Source: Rudanella paleaurantiibacter
GTDB taxonomy: Bacteria; Bacteroidota; Bacteroidia; Cytophagales; Spirosomataceae
Reading direction: 5' to 3'
NCBI RefSeq assembly: GCF_009184635.1
Contig: NZ_WELI01000001.1
Coordinates: forward strand, 124,001-188,000
Length of the DNA stretch: 64,000 nt
Position numbers and translations under genes: made by a program. The notes beneath the pieces were generated by a model. That model was not told where the DNA came from, ran no database searches, and saw nothing but the letters and a program-made list of their open reading frames with translations. Shown piece after piece: positions 36,593 to 45,231 of the stretch; the stretch's first letter is position 1, and each line of letters starts with the position of its first letter.

Positions 36593-37930
36593 ATGGATGC
36601 AGGCGGCTGGGATGTTATCTACGCCAGCGATGTAGCCCGGCTCAACGTGGTGTTGGGCGAGTCATCGCAGCAGTTTATGCCGACGTTTTCGTTCAACGAT
36701 TCGTCGACGCAGGTGTCGTTCAACGGCACGTTTGGCCCGTGGGCCATTACGCCGGGTGGGAGTGCCAACCGGATCAATGTGCAGGTGCCCGTTACGCAGG
36801 GAACGCTCAATGCACCGGGCTTCTCCAACTTTTCGCTGACCGGTATCCAGCCGGTGATGAATATGGCACTCACGTTTGTGGAAGATGCCAACAGCGCCGG
36901 TACCCAAAACGTTGTGTTCGATATTCAGTCGGTGGCTGCTTCGGCTACATCGGCCACGGATGGGCAGATTTACGTGGCCAACCCCGACGTCAGCGGAACC
37001 CTGAACCAGCGCGACCCGTCGGGCACGGTAAAAAGTATGCTGGAAACTGACTTGCCCCAGTGTTTCATTACCAACCGGGCGGCTATCTCGTTTGTATTTG
37101 CGGCTTTGTTCACCAATCCGCAAAATGTGCCGTGGTTAACGCCAAAAGCCAGTAGCATCGTGTATTTCGGGTCGAGCGACAACTCGATTCAGGCTATTGC
37201 CATTCGTACGCTCACACAGTCGCCCTGGGGCCCCGAGGGGCTGTCGACTTCGGTAGATCCGAGTTTGCTCAACGCGAATCAGAATCTGTTTTACGCGCTC
37301 TCGCAGGGTGTATTCATGAAGAACCTGTTGCTGCCCGCTTTGCCGTCGGCGATGGGAAATGTGGCGGCCGATGTATTCCAGTTCAACGGGCCCACACAGC
37401 CCAATCAGCAAAACGCCTGTTCGATTACCAATACGCGTTCGTTCAATACGAAATCCGTCGAAAACGCGGGCACGACCTACTATCCGCAAATTGATAGCTT
37501 CACGATGAAAATAAGTGATAATCAGATTATCACAACGGCATCGGGGCAGTTCAATATCACCGGGTTGGCGGGAGCATGGGTGTCGTTTGATAACTTACAG
37601 GTTGTCAACTCAATCTCATACAACCCGGCCACCAAGTCTATTCAGTTCCAGTTGGTAAGCCAAACGTCGCCCTCCACCACGCGGCATATTCCGTGGGAAT
37701 ACTGGTTTCTGGCACTGGGTGGACTGATTGGGTTGATCGTGATCGCCATTATAAACATTGTGGTGACGGTGATCGAAAACGCCGTACAAAGCGCCCTGAC
37801 CGGAGCCGGTAATCTGTCGGTGGTGGGGCTGCCTACCAGCACGGCCTCGTGGGCGGGTGCCGGGTCATTCCAGATCAACCAGGCCGACCTCGAAAGCGCC
37901 CTCGTCATTCGGGGCGAAAGTGCTTCCTGA
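36593..37930 (+). CDS. P47/OrfX-like TULIP-family protein, paralogue 1
   Basis: 445-residue protein opening almost directly with the clostridial P47 signature: Gly5-Trp6-Asp7 in GGWDVIYASDVARLN, then FNGTFGPWAITPGGSANRIN and PVTQGTL, the ordered landmarks of the Clostridium P47 family (PF06597). P47 and OrfX proteins have a TULIP (BPI-like) lipid-binding fold and accompany some botulinum neurotoxin genes. No signal peptide. A long hydrophobic stretch near the C-terminus (WFLALGGLIGLIVIAIINIV, about 370-395) may insert in membrane or line the lipid groove. The end motif (W-x-aromatic ... ALVIRGES) is shared with the other three paralogues. First gene of a four-gene array; 102 nt to the next. 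Family call from pattern, not a search. Confidence 0.8.
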   Translation: MDAGGWDVIYASDVARLNVVLGESSQQFMPTFSFNDSSTQVSFNGTFGPWAITPGGSANRINVQVPVTQGTLNAPGFSNFSLTGIQPVMNMALTFVEDANSAGTQNVVFDIQSVAASATSATDGQIYVANPDVSGTLNQRDPSGTVKSMLETDLPQCFITNRAAISFVFAALFTNPQNVPWLTPKASSIVYFGSSDNSIQAIAIRTLTQSPWGPEGLSTSVDPSLLNANQNLFYALSQGVFMKNLLLPALPSAMGNVAADVFQFNGPTQPNQQNACSITNTRSFNTKSVENAGTTYYPQIDSFTMKISDNQIITTASGQFNITGLAGAWVSFDNLQVVNSISYNPATKSIQFQLVSQTSPSTTRHIPWEYWFLALGGLIGLIVIAIINIVVTVIENAVQSALTGAGNLSVVGLPTSTASWAGAGSFQINQADLESALVIRGESAS

Positions 37931-38032
37931 CACGTAGTTTCTGGTTTTGGGTTGCTCGTCTATCCCCCAAAGCCATCCATCGCACCGACTTTTTAGTACC
38001 TCTTTATCTCGTTAACCAAAAACAAAACAATC

Positions 38033-39784
38033 ATGGTAATGCAGGAAAATCCGACGGCTACCGCCAGCGGTGGCGTCGACCTTATGGGCTGGGATACCGT
38101 TTTTGCCCTCTCGCTCGAAGCCCTCAACGATTCGATAGTGGCGCAAAACACTACCCCGCCCTCGTTTTCGGGCACCGACCCGCAGGGTGGGGCCTCGGTG
38201 AGTGGCTCGTGGGGGCCGTGGAGCGTAACCGGGGGCGAAGGCACCGGTATTTACATTAAATGCCCGGTCAAAACGGGGCAGCTGACCGTGCCGGGCTCGG
38301 GCAATCCGTTTACGCTGGATGGGGGCTCGGTATGCGTCGAAATCACGTTGCAGCAAAATAAGGCTCCGCAGCAAATCGACGACAGTTCGGCTAAGCCGGG
38401 CACGGGCACTACGTATCATTTTCAGGCCAACAGCACCTCAGAAGATCCGTTTCAGCAGCCAAAAGTAATCGGGGTGAGCTTCACCACCGTAACGGGCTAC
38501 ATCGTGTATGCCTGCGAAGCGGCTTTTGGCAACTACTTCAACAATAACCTGTCGGCATTCGACGCGGTTTTTTCGGCCGTTCGGCTCGAAGAAGAAGCCA
38601 TTGAAGCAGGTAAACAGTGGCTTAAACCGCAGGTTTCGCTGTACGCGATGGCCTCGCCGGGCTCGTCGGTAGCGGCTGACGGCAGTGGTGGTACCCCCTG
38701 CGATCAGATTCAGCAGGGGGCGTACTTCGGGATTCTGAGCCTCACGTCGCCCGCACCGGGTAAGCTACCACAGCAGAACTTCGATCTGCAAATGTTTGCA
38801 CCTTTTGCCAAAACGACTCCGCCTACCAACTCGGTTTTTGCCATTTCGGGCCCGTTGGCTATGCAAAACATGATTATGCAGTCGGCTTCGTTGTGCGTAA
38901 AACAGTCGTCGGTAAGTGATTTCAAGATTACCAACAACGGCATCACCGTCACCAACGTGAATACATTGAACTGGGGCGATTTTCAGTTCGATAAAAACGA
39001 CCCGACCAGTATCGTGACTCCGTCTATTGCGCCGGGTAATTTTCAGCTCACGCTCGACGGGTCGCAGTTTCACCTCTCCATTAGCCAGGCGGCCTTTACC
39101 ACGCCCGACGGAAGTTGTGACGTAAAAATCACGGCCGACCAGTACTTTAATTTCGGGGCTACTAAGCTCTCCGACGGCAAGTATTATTTCACGCCCGACC
39201 CCGGTTTGGGCACCAACAGTATCCGGGCCGATGTAACCGCCAACAAAGGGTTCGAGATCGCCATGATTATCGAAAGTGTAGTGATTGGGGTGGCCTTCGG
39301 GTTCATTGGATCGTCGTTGGGGGAAGCTTTGGGCGATGCCCTGTCGTCGGGAACATCGTCGGCTACGGAAGGGGCTGTGGAAGGAACTGCCGAGGATATC
39401 GAAAACAGCATCAGCGAAATGAGCGAGGAAGAGATACAGCAGGCCACGCAGGACTCACTCACCGACGCCACCGATTCGATTTCGTCGGAAGGTGAAAATA
39501 CGGGCGGGAAGACCGGCATTTTTGCCAACAAGTTTAAAGTATGGGGCGGGGTACTGGGCGGCATGTTCGGAATTCCGGTCGGGTTGCTGCCGCAGATCAT
39601 GACCGCCATTTACAACAATAAGATTACGCAGGGCAACGTACCTACCATCGACGATTTTGCCGCTAACTTCACGGGTACTGTGCAGTGGCCGCAGGTATCG
39701 AGCTGGCAGGTAACGGGCGGCACGTTTCAGGGTGCGTTTTTGCTCGCGGGAAGTGCATCGGCCGGAACATCAGCCACCGAATAA
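38033..39784 (+). CDS. P47/OrfX-like TULIP-family protein, paralogue 2
   Basis: 583 residues, the longest of the four. N-terminal signature Gly19-Trp20-Asp21 in LMGWDTVFALSLEALND, then GSWGPWSVTGGEGTGIYIKC, in the same order as paralogue 1. The middle holds beta-rich TULIP-like segments (PGNFQLTLDGSQFHLSISQA). Near the C-terminus is a hydrophobic helix (IAMIIESVVIGVAFGFIGSS), then an acidic low-complexity stretch (EDIENSISEMSEEEIQQATQ) and a second apolar helix (GGMFGIPVGLLPQIMTAIYN). It ends with the shared motif WQVTGGTFQGAFLLAG. The helix-acidic linker-helix layout is shared only with paralogue 4, suggesting 2 and 4 are one subgroup. No signal peptide. Confidence 0.78.
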   Translation: MVMQENPTATASGGVDLMGWDTVFALSLEALNDSIVAQNTTPPSFSGTDPQGGASVSGSWGPWSVTGGEGTGIYIKCPVKTGQLTVPGSGNPFTLDGGSVCVEITLQQNKAPQQIDDSSAKPGTGTTYHFQANSTSEDPFQQPKVIGVSFTTVTGYIVYACEAAFGNYFNNNLSAFDAVFSAVRLEEEAIEAGKQWLKPQVSLYAMASPGSSVAADGSGGTPCDQIQQGAYFGILSLTSPAPGKLPQQNFDLQMFAPFAKTTPPTNSVFAISGPLAMQNMIMQSASLCVKQSSVSDFKITNNGITVTNVNTLNWGDFQFDKNDPTSIVTPSIAPGNFQLTLDGSQFHLSISQAAFTTPDGSCDVKITADQYFNFGATKLSDGKYYFTPDPGLGTNSIRADVTANKGFEIAMIIESVVIGVAFGFIGSSLGEALGDALSSGTSSATEGAVEGTAEDIENSISEMSEEEIQQATQDSLTDATDSISSEGENTGGKTGIFANKFKVWGGVLGGMFGIPVGLLPQIMTAIYNNKITQGNVPTIDDFAANFTGTVQWPQVSSWQVTGGTFQGAFLLAGSASAGTSATE

Positions 39785-39796
39785 CCGACCCAGGCC

Positions 39797-41254
39797 ATGT
39801 GTAATTCAACAACAACGGGCGAAATCTCGACTTTCGGGTGGGATACAGCTTTTGCTGTGCGTATTGAAAACGTGAATGCCGCTATTGTGAGCCAGAAGTC
39901 GTCTCCGGCGGGCTTCAGCTTTACGGACCCGGCCGACGCACAGGTACACTGCTCGGGTACGTTTGGAGACTGGCAGGTGGTACGTGGGGGCGATGGCAGC
40001 GGGGTGAATGTGCAACTGCCGCTCCTGAACATCAGCGGGCAAATGAAAGACAACGATGGGTATGTGCCGTACACCTGCGCGGGAGCTTCTATCATCGTGA
40101 CGGTTCGGCTGACGTATTTTGATACGGGACAGCCCAATGAGCAAAATCTGAAGGTAAAACCAACCAGCGATACCCCCGACGTGCCGGTAGTAGAACTCTA
40201 CTCGGCCGATTTTTCGCAACACCCGGTGCAGCCAAGTTATGCTTTGTACGCCATTCAGGCGGCTGTAATGAACTGGTGCGCCGAAAATCTGGCCGATTTT
40301 GAGCACGTCTTTTCGGTGATCGACATCAACGATGAAGCCGATACCGGCGCTTGGTCGTTTCTGAAACCAACGGCTGTGTCGTACGCCTACGTGGATGGTG
40401 AAACCGACGCCGACGCGTTTCTGGGGGTTCTGGCCATGACCACCGGCAGTCCGTCGGGCGGGCTACAGCAGGTACTCGATACCCGCATTGTACAGGCATC
40501 TGAAGAGGGAGCTTTCTGTATTTCGCGGGGGCTGTTGCTGAGTAAGCTCATTTTGCCCAATCTGATGGCTCTGTGGCCCAACCTACAGGCGAGCCAGATT
40601 TCGGTGCTCGACGACTGCATCAAGCTCAACCCCAACCAGTCGGTCGATTTGCCGCAGACCGAGTATCAGGGCAATACCTACACGCCCCAGCTTAAGCAGT
40701 TTACGCTGTCTATTGAAGGACAACAGGTGACTATCGACGCCTACACCGAAACCGATGTGCAGGATGGCGTTACGGCCTGGTGCCGCAATGTAGCCCAGTA
40801 CACCCTGGTGAAAAGTACGAACAAAAGCGGCCAGACAACCCTCGCGTATAAGCAACTGGGTGAGCCTCAAACAAGCAATGGCCACTACATTGCCGAGTGG
40901 GTCCAGATCACCGATGCGATTCTGGCCGTTGTGCTCGGCGTGGCTTTGGCGGCTTTGGCCGTTGTGACCGGTGGGGCGGCTGTACCCATTATTGCCGTGA
41001 TTGGTGCCCTGATTGTGGGAGCGGTTGCCCTGTCGCCCACGATTGATGGGATGATTCAGAACAACGACGCTCCCGCCATCGACCTGTTGCAGGAAAATAT
41101 CTACGCGCCCATTGTATGGACCGATAGTCAGGCGTTTGCCGTCAGTAGCGTCGACCTGAACGGGTCGCTGCGGCTGGGTGGTGCCCTCGGGTTCAGTGCC
41201 TTGCGGCAGATACTGGCGAACCAACAACCCCTAAACGCGCTACAAGCATGTTAA
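39797..41254 (+). CDS. P47/OrfX-like TULIP-family protein, paralogue 3
   Basis: 485 residues. The N-terminal motif Gly14-Trp15-Asp16 in FGWDTAFAVRIENVNAAIVS is followed by CSGTFGDWQVVRGGDGSGVN. The region LLLSKLILPNLMALWPNLQA matches the equivalent MKNLLLPALPSAM block of paralogue 1. A long hydrophobic segment (ILAVVLGVALAALAVVTGGA and continuing, about 375-410) precedes the common C-terminal motif FAVSSVDLNGSLRLGGAL, the clearest version of the terminal P47-type signature. The gene begins 12 nt after paralogue 2 and overlaps paralogue 4 by 7 nt, so expression is tightly coupled. Paralogues 1 and 3 form the second subgroup. Lipid ligand unknown. Confidence 0.8.
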   Translation: MCNSTTTGEISTFGWDTAFAVRIENVNAAIVSQKSSPAGFSFTDPADAQVHCSGTFGDWQVVRGGDGSGVNVQLPLLNISGQMKDNDGYVPYTCAGASIIVTVRLTYFDTGQPNEQNLKVKPTSDTPDVPVVELYSADFSQHPVQPSYALYAIQAAVMNWCAENLADFEHVFSVIDINDEADTGAWSFLKPTAVSYAYVDGETDADAFLGVLAMTTGSPSGGLQQVLDTRIVQASEEGAFCISRGLLLSKLILPNLMALWPNLQASQISVLDDCIKLNPNQSVDLPQTEYQGNTYTPQLKQFTLSIEGQQVTIDAYTETDVQDGVTAWCRNVAQYTLVKSTNKSGQTTLAYKQLGEPQTSNGHYIAEWVQITDAILAVVLGVALAALAVVTGGAAVPIIAVIGALIVGAVALSPTIDGMIQNNDAPAIDLLQENIYAPIVWTDSQAFAVSSVDLNGSLRLGGALGFSALRQILANQQPLNALQAC

Positions 41255-42915
41255 CCGAACTTTCTGACGCTACTACAGCTAGCCCGGCCATTACGTCGTT
41301 GGGCTGGGATATGACCTACGCCACCACCTTTGCCCAACTCAATCGGGTGATGGCGGCATCGGGAACACTCCCCCAAACCTTTGCGGGTACCAGTGCCAAC
41401 GCTGCTGCCGTATCGGGGGCGTGGGCGTCGTGGACGGTGGTGAGTGGAGGACCCAGCAACCGGCTGTATCTGAGCTGTGTGGTAGCCCACGGGCAATTGA
41501 CCACCGCGGCCAGGCAAAGCGACATCAGCGGCTCGGTCTGGACGGTGCAGTTGGGGCTCACCCTGGCCAAAGGAGGCACTACGCCCGGCGGAGGTACACG
41601 CTGGCAACTGGCTACTTCGGCAACTGGCCCCGAAGCCCCCATACTAACCGGCCACGCGAATGTGCAGGTGTCGGGCAGCGATTTGTACGTGCTGGAGCAA
41701 CTTATGGCCGAGGCTATTGTGCCGCAGGTGCTGGCACTCGACCTGTCGGGCATTGCCATTACTACCGGCGATACAACTTCGGCATCCGACCAACCCTGGC
41801 TGGTACCAACGTCGGCCGAGTTTGCGTGCGAGTCGTTGCCGCCGGGCGACGCACGGGGGGGCATCATCGGGCTATTGGCCATGACCGAAGGGCGGTCGGC
41901 GGCCGGAAAACAGGTGGTGATTGATGCCCGTGTACTCGACGGTGCGCCCGACGGCGCGTCGGCGGCCTGGTTTCTGGGCCCCACGCTTATGACAAGTCAA
42001 TTGCTGGCTCCGGCCATTCAGGGACTGGTGCAGGGCTCGCAGGCGGCCAATTTCAGCGTTGATGGTACGGGAACTACGGTGTACAATAATTCGGATATGA
42101 CCTGGGGGGCCTTTTCGTACGATGAGTCAGATGGAACCACCGTAACCGTTACACCCCGGATTCCGAAAGGAAACATTCAGCTGTCGCTCAATGGCTCGCT
42201 GGTGCACTTGTCCATGTCGAATATCAACTTCCCGTATCCGGGTTGGGCTGGGCCGGGCGAAATCACGGTCGCGTTTAATGCCGAGCAGTTTATTGGTTTC
42301 CAGTTTATTCAGCGTGCTGATGGTGGATTGGTCATGGTGCCCGATACGCAAACGTTTGGCAGTAGCAGCAACATCACGATTATACCGGATCAGACCGTAC
42401 TGGAATTTCAGATTGCGCTCAATGCGGTGACCCAGGTTCTGATGGCGTTTGTTGGGGGAGCTATCGAGAGCGTGGGCGAAGCCGCCGGAGCGGCCATGCA
42501 GGAGGGAGCCGAAGGTACGTACAATGCCGAATTCGACCTGATTGAGATGGAAGAGCTGGGCAACAGCGTGAACCCGAATGTAGAACAGACCGAAGAAGAC
42601 GCAGCTACTCAGGCGGGCGACGCACTCGCCAACGAAGGCAAGGCGGGCTACGTGCAGCGGTTCAAAAACGCCGTTATCGCCAACCGTTGGAAGATTCTGT
42701 CGAAAGTGGTGCAAAAAATGGTGACGATTCCGGTAGGTAAGGTGTCGGACATTGCACTCTGGGCGGCCGAGAAAGATTACGACAAACTCCCCACCTTACA
42801 GCCCTTTGTAAGTAATGCGGTCACGGCCGTGCACTGGGCCAACGGAGCCACGTTTACACCCGTGGGTGGTAGTGTGCAGGGCGGCATGTTGATCTGGGGA
42901 ACGCTGACGGAGTAG
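41248..42915 (+). CDS. P47/OrfX-like TULIP-family protein, paralogue 4
   Basis: 555 residues. N-terminal motif Gly19-Trp20-Asp21 in LGWDMTYATTFAQLNRVMAA, then SGAWASWTVVSGGPSNRLYL and the strand HGQLT. It parallels paralogue 2 closely: GNIQLSLNGSLVHLSMSNIN corresponds to GNFQLTLDGSQFHLSISQAA. A glycine/alanine-rich helix (LMAFVGGAIESVGEAAGAAM) is followed by an acidic linker (NPNVEQTEEDAATQAGDALA) and the terminal motif VHWANGATFTPVGG with QGGMLIWGTL. The ATG lies inside the end of paralogue 3 (7-nt overlap, ATGTTAA), pointing to translational coupling. No signal peptide. Last gene of the P47-like array. Confidence 0.78.
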   Translation: MLTELSDATTASPAITSLGWDMTYATTFAQLNRVMAASGTLPQTFAGTSANAAAVSGAWASWTVVSGGPSNRLYLSCVVAHGQLTTAARQSDISGSVWTVQLGLTLAKGGTTPGGGTRWQLATSATGPEAPILTGHANVQVSGSDLYVLEQLMAEAIVPQVLALDLSGIAITTGDTTSASDQPWLVPTSAEFACESLPPGDARGGIIGLLAMTEGRSAAGKQVVIDARVLDGAPDGASAAWFLGPTLMTSQLLAPAIQGLVQGSQAANFSVDGTGTTVYNNSDMTWGAFSYDESDGTTVTVTPRIPKGNIQLSLNGSLVHLSMSNINFPYPGWAGPGEITVAFNAEQFIGFQFIQRADGGLVMVPDTQTFGSSSNITIIPDQTVLEFQIALNAVTQVLMAFVGGAIESVGEAAGAAMQEGAEGTYNAEFDLIEMEELGNSVNPNVEQTEEDAATQAGDALANEGKAGYVQRFKNAVIANRWKILSKVVQKMVTIPVGKVSDIALWAAEKDYDKLPTLQPFVSNAVTAVHWANGATFTPVGGSVQGGMLIWGTLTE

Positions 42916-42955
42916 CCCGGCAGCCCCGCCAAACGAGTTGTAAACCGTACTTAGT

Positions 42956-43027
42956 CGTGTTCATCGACGTTTTTGGTCGACCAGAAAGCCCGTAGCGGTT
43001 GGTCAGCCACAGGCGTTGGTGAACACG
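42956..43027. other. Structured gap after P47-like array
   Basis: CGTGTTCA (42956-42963) and TGAACACG (43020-43027) are perfect complements enclosing a shorter GTCGAC-centred palindrome. This may end the P47-like transcript, but there is no T run. A TACTTTCG at 43079-43086 could be a -7 box for the next gene, but lacks a -33 element. Confidence 0.4.
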
Positions 43028-43114
43028 TTTTGTTTAACCGTTTGTCCTAAAATAAACAACCTTAACCAATCGGTGCCATACTTTCGTTAGGTTAAAAGAC
43101 GTTAACGGTTTTTG

Positions 43115-43840
43115 ATGCAGGGCACCATTCTTCATTACGATTCTCTCACGGGCTGTGGCCTCCTTCGCGTTGATGCCCATCGGCGCGACGACCACCCTAT
43201 TTTGTTTCGGCAGAACCAGTTGATCGACGCCCGCTCTGTGAAAGCGGGGCAGCGTATCTCGGTGAGTGGCTCAGGAGCAGGACTAACCATTGTGACCCGG
43301 TCCGGCGAGACCCGGTCCGGCGAGACCCGACCATCGGATGCCATCCCTGACCAGTACGAGGAGTTGCTGGATGCCGAACCGGTAACGTATCTGGATGCCA
43401 AACCCGTCATTCCACGCGCACAACCTGTTTATGACCAGACCGCTTACACCACCGGTTCAGGGCCGGTTGCGCCTGCATCGGGTGGGTTGTACAACTGGCC
43501 GGGTACGCTGGTGGCAGCGGCCGCCTTTGGGTTGCTGCTGGCGGCAGGGCAGGGCTACAAACCCGAGAGCCGGGTCGAGAAGAACGTGCCGCTGATCAAC
43601 TCGATCTGGGGCATGGTGGCGGCTGCGCTGCTCGTGATGACCACCTACTGGCAGGCCGTGGGTATGTCGCGGGGGCGGGTACGCTCGGCCGTGTGGGGCG
43701 TGGCCATTTGCTCAATAATGGCGTATCTGTTGCAGGGTTGCAGCGGATTTGTGGCCGATGGCGCGGCTCAGTGGTACATTTACGCCCTCATTGTGTTATT
43801 TCTGATTGTCTATATATTGCCGTATCGAGTACGATTTTGA
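43115..43840 (+). CDS. Membrane protein with N-terminal OB/cold-shock-like domain
   Basis: 241-residue protein starting at ATG 43115 (a TTG one codon earlier also fits). Residues 1-60 (QGTILHYDSLTGCGLLRVDA, HPILFRQNQLIDARSVKAGQ, RISV) have the layout of a cold-shock/S1-type OB fold. Next is a linker with an in-frame RSGET tandem repeat and proline-rich stretch, then three to four TM helices (NWPGTLVAAAAFGLLLAAGQ; SIWGMVAAALLVMTTYW; AVWGVAICSIMAYLLQG; WYIYALIVLFLIVYILPY). The fusion of an OB-like domain to a membrane anchor is not one I can name. It stands between the P47-like array and the tubulin/actin-like operon and could belong to either. Confidence 0.65.
   Translation: MQGTILHYDSLTGCGLLRVDAHRRDDHPILFRQNQLIDARSVKAGQRISVSGSGAGLTIVTRSGETRSGETRPSDAIPDQYEELLDAEPVTYLDAKPVIPRAQPVYDQTAYTTGSGPVAPASGGLYNWPGTLVAAAAFGLLLAAGQGYKPESRVEKNVPLINSIWGMVAAALLVMTTYWQAVGMSRGRVRSAVWGVAICSIMAYLLQGCSGFVADGAAQWYIYALIVLFLIVYILPYRVRF
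43294..43330 (+). repeat. 15-bp tandem repeat inside the OB/TM gene
   Basis: GACCCGGTCCGGCGA occurs twice in tandem (43294-43308 and 43309-43323) plus a partial third copy. In frame, it encodes a repeated RSGET in the linker, so copy-number change would keep the frame. Confidence 0.85.
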
Positions 43841-43932
43841 GTACAGTGGAGTGGTACTCCGCTGGGCCGTTAGGCCAAAAAAATAGTCATGTAATTGGCC
43901 TGGCGGCCCAGCGGAGTACCACTCCACTGTAC
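43841..43932. repeat. Near-perfect 38-bp inverted repeat
   Basis: Arm 43841-43878 (starts GTACAGTGGAGTGGTACTCC) pairs with 43895-43932 over 38 nt with two mismatches, both wobble-compatible; loop 16 nt, A-rich. It starts at the base after the upstream stop codon and ends 12 nt before the next ATG. It is the most stable stem visible in the window. Function could be terminator, attenuator or mRNA-stability element. Confidence 0.9.
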
Positions 43933-43944
43933 ATTAAGAACACT

Positions 43945-45228
43945 ATGCCTACTTTGCGAATAATACCGATTGCTTTACTTGCTTTCTCGATCCTCTTTTC
44001 TTCCTGTGGAGGGGGGGGGAAGCGCAAGCCCAAAGATGAGGCTACCAAACCTGCCCAGAAAGCGGCAGGCATTGGCCGTATTCATTTCTTTCTGGAAACC
44101 TCAGCCAGTATGGGAGGCTACCTTAAGGGAGCCACCACGTTTAAAGATGTGGTGTCGGAAGTAGTCAATAAAAGCAATCAGATTGCTCCCGTTTCGGTGT
44201 ACACCATCACCGATAAGCCGCAGCCGTATCAGGGTGGGGTAGGGCCGTTTGTGGAGGGACTGGCTACCACGCCCTTAGCCAATGGCAAAAGCTCGAAACT
44301 GCACACCATTTTTGGGCAGGTAGGGGCCAAAGCCACCGGCAATGATGTAGCCGTGCTGGTGTCAGACTGTATCCTGTCGTTTCCCGACGCCGACATCAAG
44401 CGTGACCCCGAAATTAACCGCAACAACGCGTCGAGTGTCCTGAAAAACCAGATCAACGATCAGTTTGCGAGCCTGAGCCGCAAGGGAATATCGGCTACGG
44501 TATATGCCTACAATTCGGCCTTCAATGGTACGTATTACGATTACCAAAACAAGAAATCGCAGCTTAATGGCGAGCAGCGGCCGTTTTATATCTGGGTGAT
44601 CGGCAAGCAATCGCTCGTGGCCGATTTCGATCGGCAGCTGCTGGAGCGCCTGAGCGAACGCCCGGCTCAGCAGCTTAGTTTTGGCTCGGGCGATGGGCTG
44701 AAAAAGTACGAACTGTTTTTCGGCCTGAACAAAAAAGGCGACTGGCGCGCTGAGCGGGGCAACGTGACCGAAATCAAATTTGGCCGCAAAGCCGAGCCGG
44801 CGGAGTTTGCCATCGGCCTCGATCTGGCCGGGCTGCCCGCCTACGCGCAGGCTCCGGATTATCTGAAAGAGAATCTGGTGATTAAGGCCGACAATGCCAC
44901 GCTCAAGCTCGTGAACGTGCAACGGCGCGAAAACGTGAACACCACCAAACGCATGACCGACCGCGAGCAACAGCTACTGGCCCGGAACTCGCACGTGCTG
45001 ACCTTTAAAATCGATGATCTGTTCGACGATGAAGCCACGGTGAACGTGCGGATGCCTGTTCGGTTCGATACGTGGTACCAAACCGACTGGTCGACGATGG
45101 ATGACCGCACCGAGGCCGGTCGGCGGAAGAAGACGTTTGCGCTCGTTCATCTCATGAACGGCGTCCGCGAAGCCTATCAGACCGGCACTAACGATTTTGT
45201 CAACTTTACATTTAAACTCGAAAAATAG
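43945..45228 (+). CDS. Lipoprotein with vWA-like domain
   Basis: 427-residue protein. The ATG at 43945 gives MPTLRIIPIALLAFSILFSS-Cys21, a clear lipoprotein signal followed by GGGGKRKPKDE. A longer frame from 43693 would run back through the hairpin and the upstream gene and is rejected. Residues about 45-220 look like a von Willebrand A fold: IHFFLETSASMGGYL has Glu51-Thr-Ser53-Ala-Ser55 where the MIDAS motif is DxSxS (Glu replaces Asp), and VAVLVSDCILSF holds Asp141 at the second metal position. The rest is beta-rich, with paired strands ending VRMPVRFDTWYQTD. vWA proteins are reported partners of one tubulin-like family, fitting the gene two positions downstream. Confidence 0.75.
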   Translation: MPTLRIIPIALLAFSILFSSCGGGGKRKPKDEATKPAQKAAGIGRIHFFLETSASMGGYLKGATTFKDVVSEVVNKSNQIAPVSVYTITDKPQPYQGGVGPFVEGLATTPLANGKSSKLHTIFGQVGAKATGNDVAVLVSDCILSFPDADIKRDPEINRNNASSVLKNQINDQFASLSRKGISATVYAYNSAFNGTYYDYQNKKSQLNGEQRPFYIWVIGKQSLVADFDRQLLERLSERPAQQLSFGSGDGLKKYELFFGLNKKGDWRAERGNVTEIKFGRKAEPAEFAIGLDLAGLPAYAQAPDYLKENLVIKADNATLKLVNVQRRENVNTTKRMTDREQQLLARNSHVLTFKIDDLFDDEATVNVRMPVRFDTWYQTDWSTMDDRTEAGRRKKTFALVHLMNGVREAYQTGTNDFVNFTFKLEK

Positions 45229-45231
45229 CCA

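Noticed and set aside
37936-38030. Inverted repeat in the gap between P47-like paralogues 1 and 2
   Set aside because: Only short, poorly aligned words (GGTTTTGGGTT and AACCAAAAAC) pair; not clearly above chance.
43079-43086. TACTTTCG as promoter of the OB/TM gene
   Set aside because: No -33 TTTG at 19-20 nt and a non-consensus last half; too weak to list as a promoter.
36593-43114. Possible botulinum-like neurotoxin or zinc protease gene next to the P47-like array
   Set aside because: No HExxH-bearing ORF or large toxin-like gene lies nearby; the neighbours are the Ig-like lipoprotein and the OB/TM gene.
43693-43944. N-terminal extension of the vWA-like lipoprotein to 43693
   Set aside because: The extension overlaps the upstream gene in another frame and runs through the 38-bp palindrome; the lipoprotein signal begins at ATG 43945.
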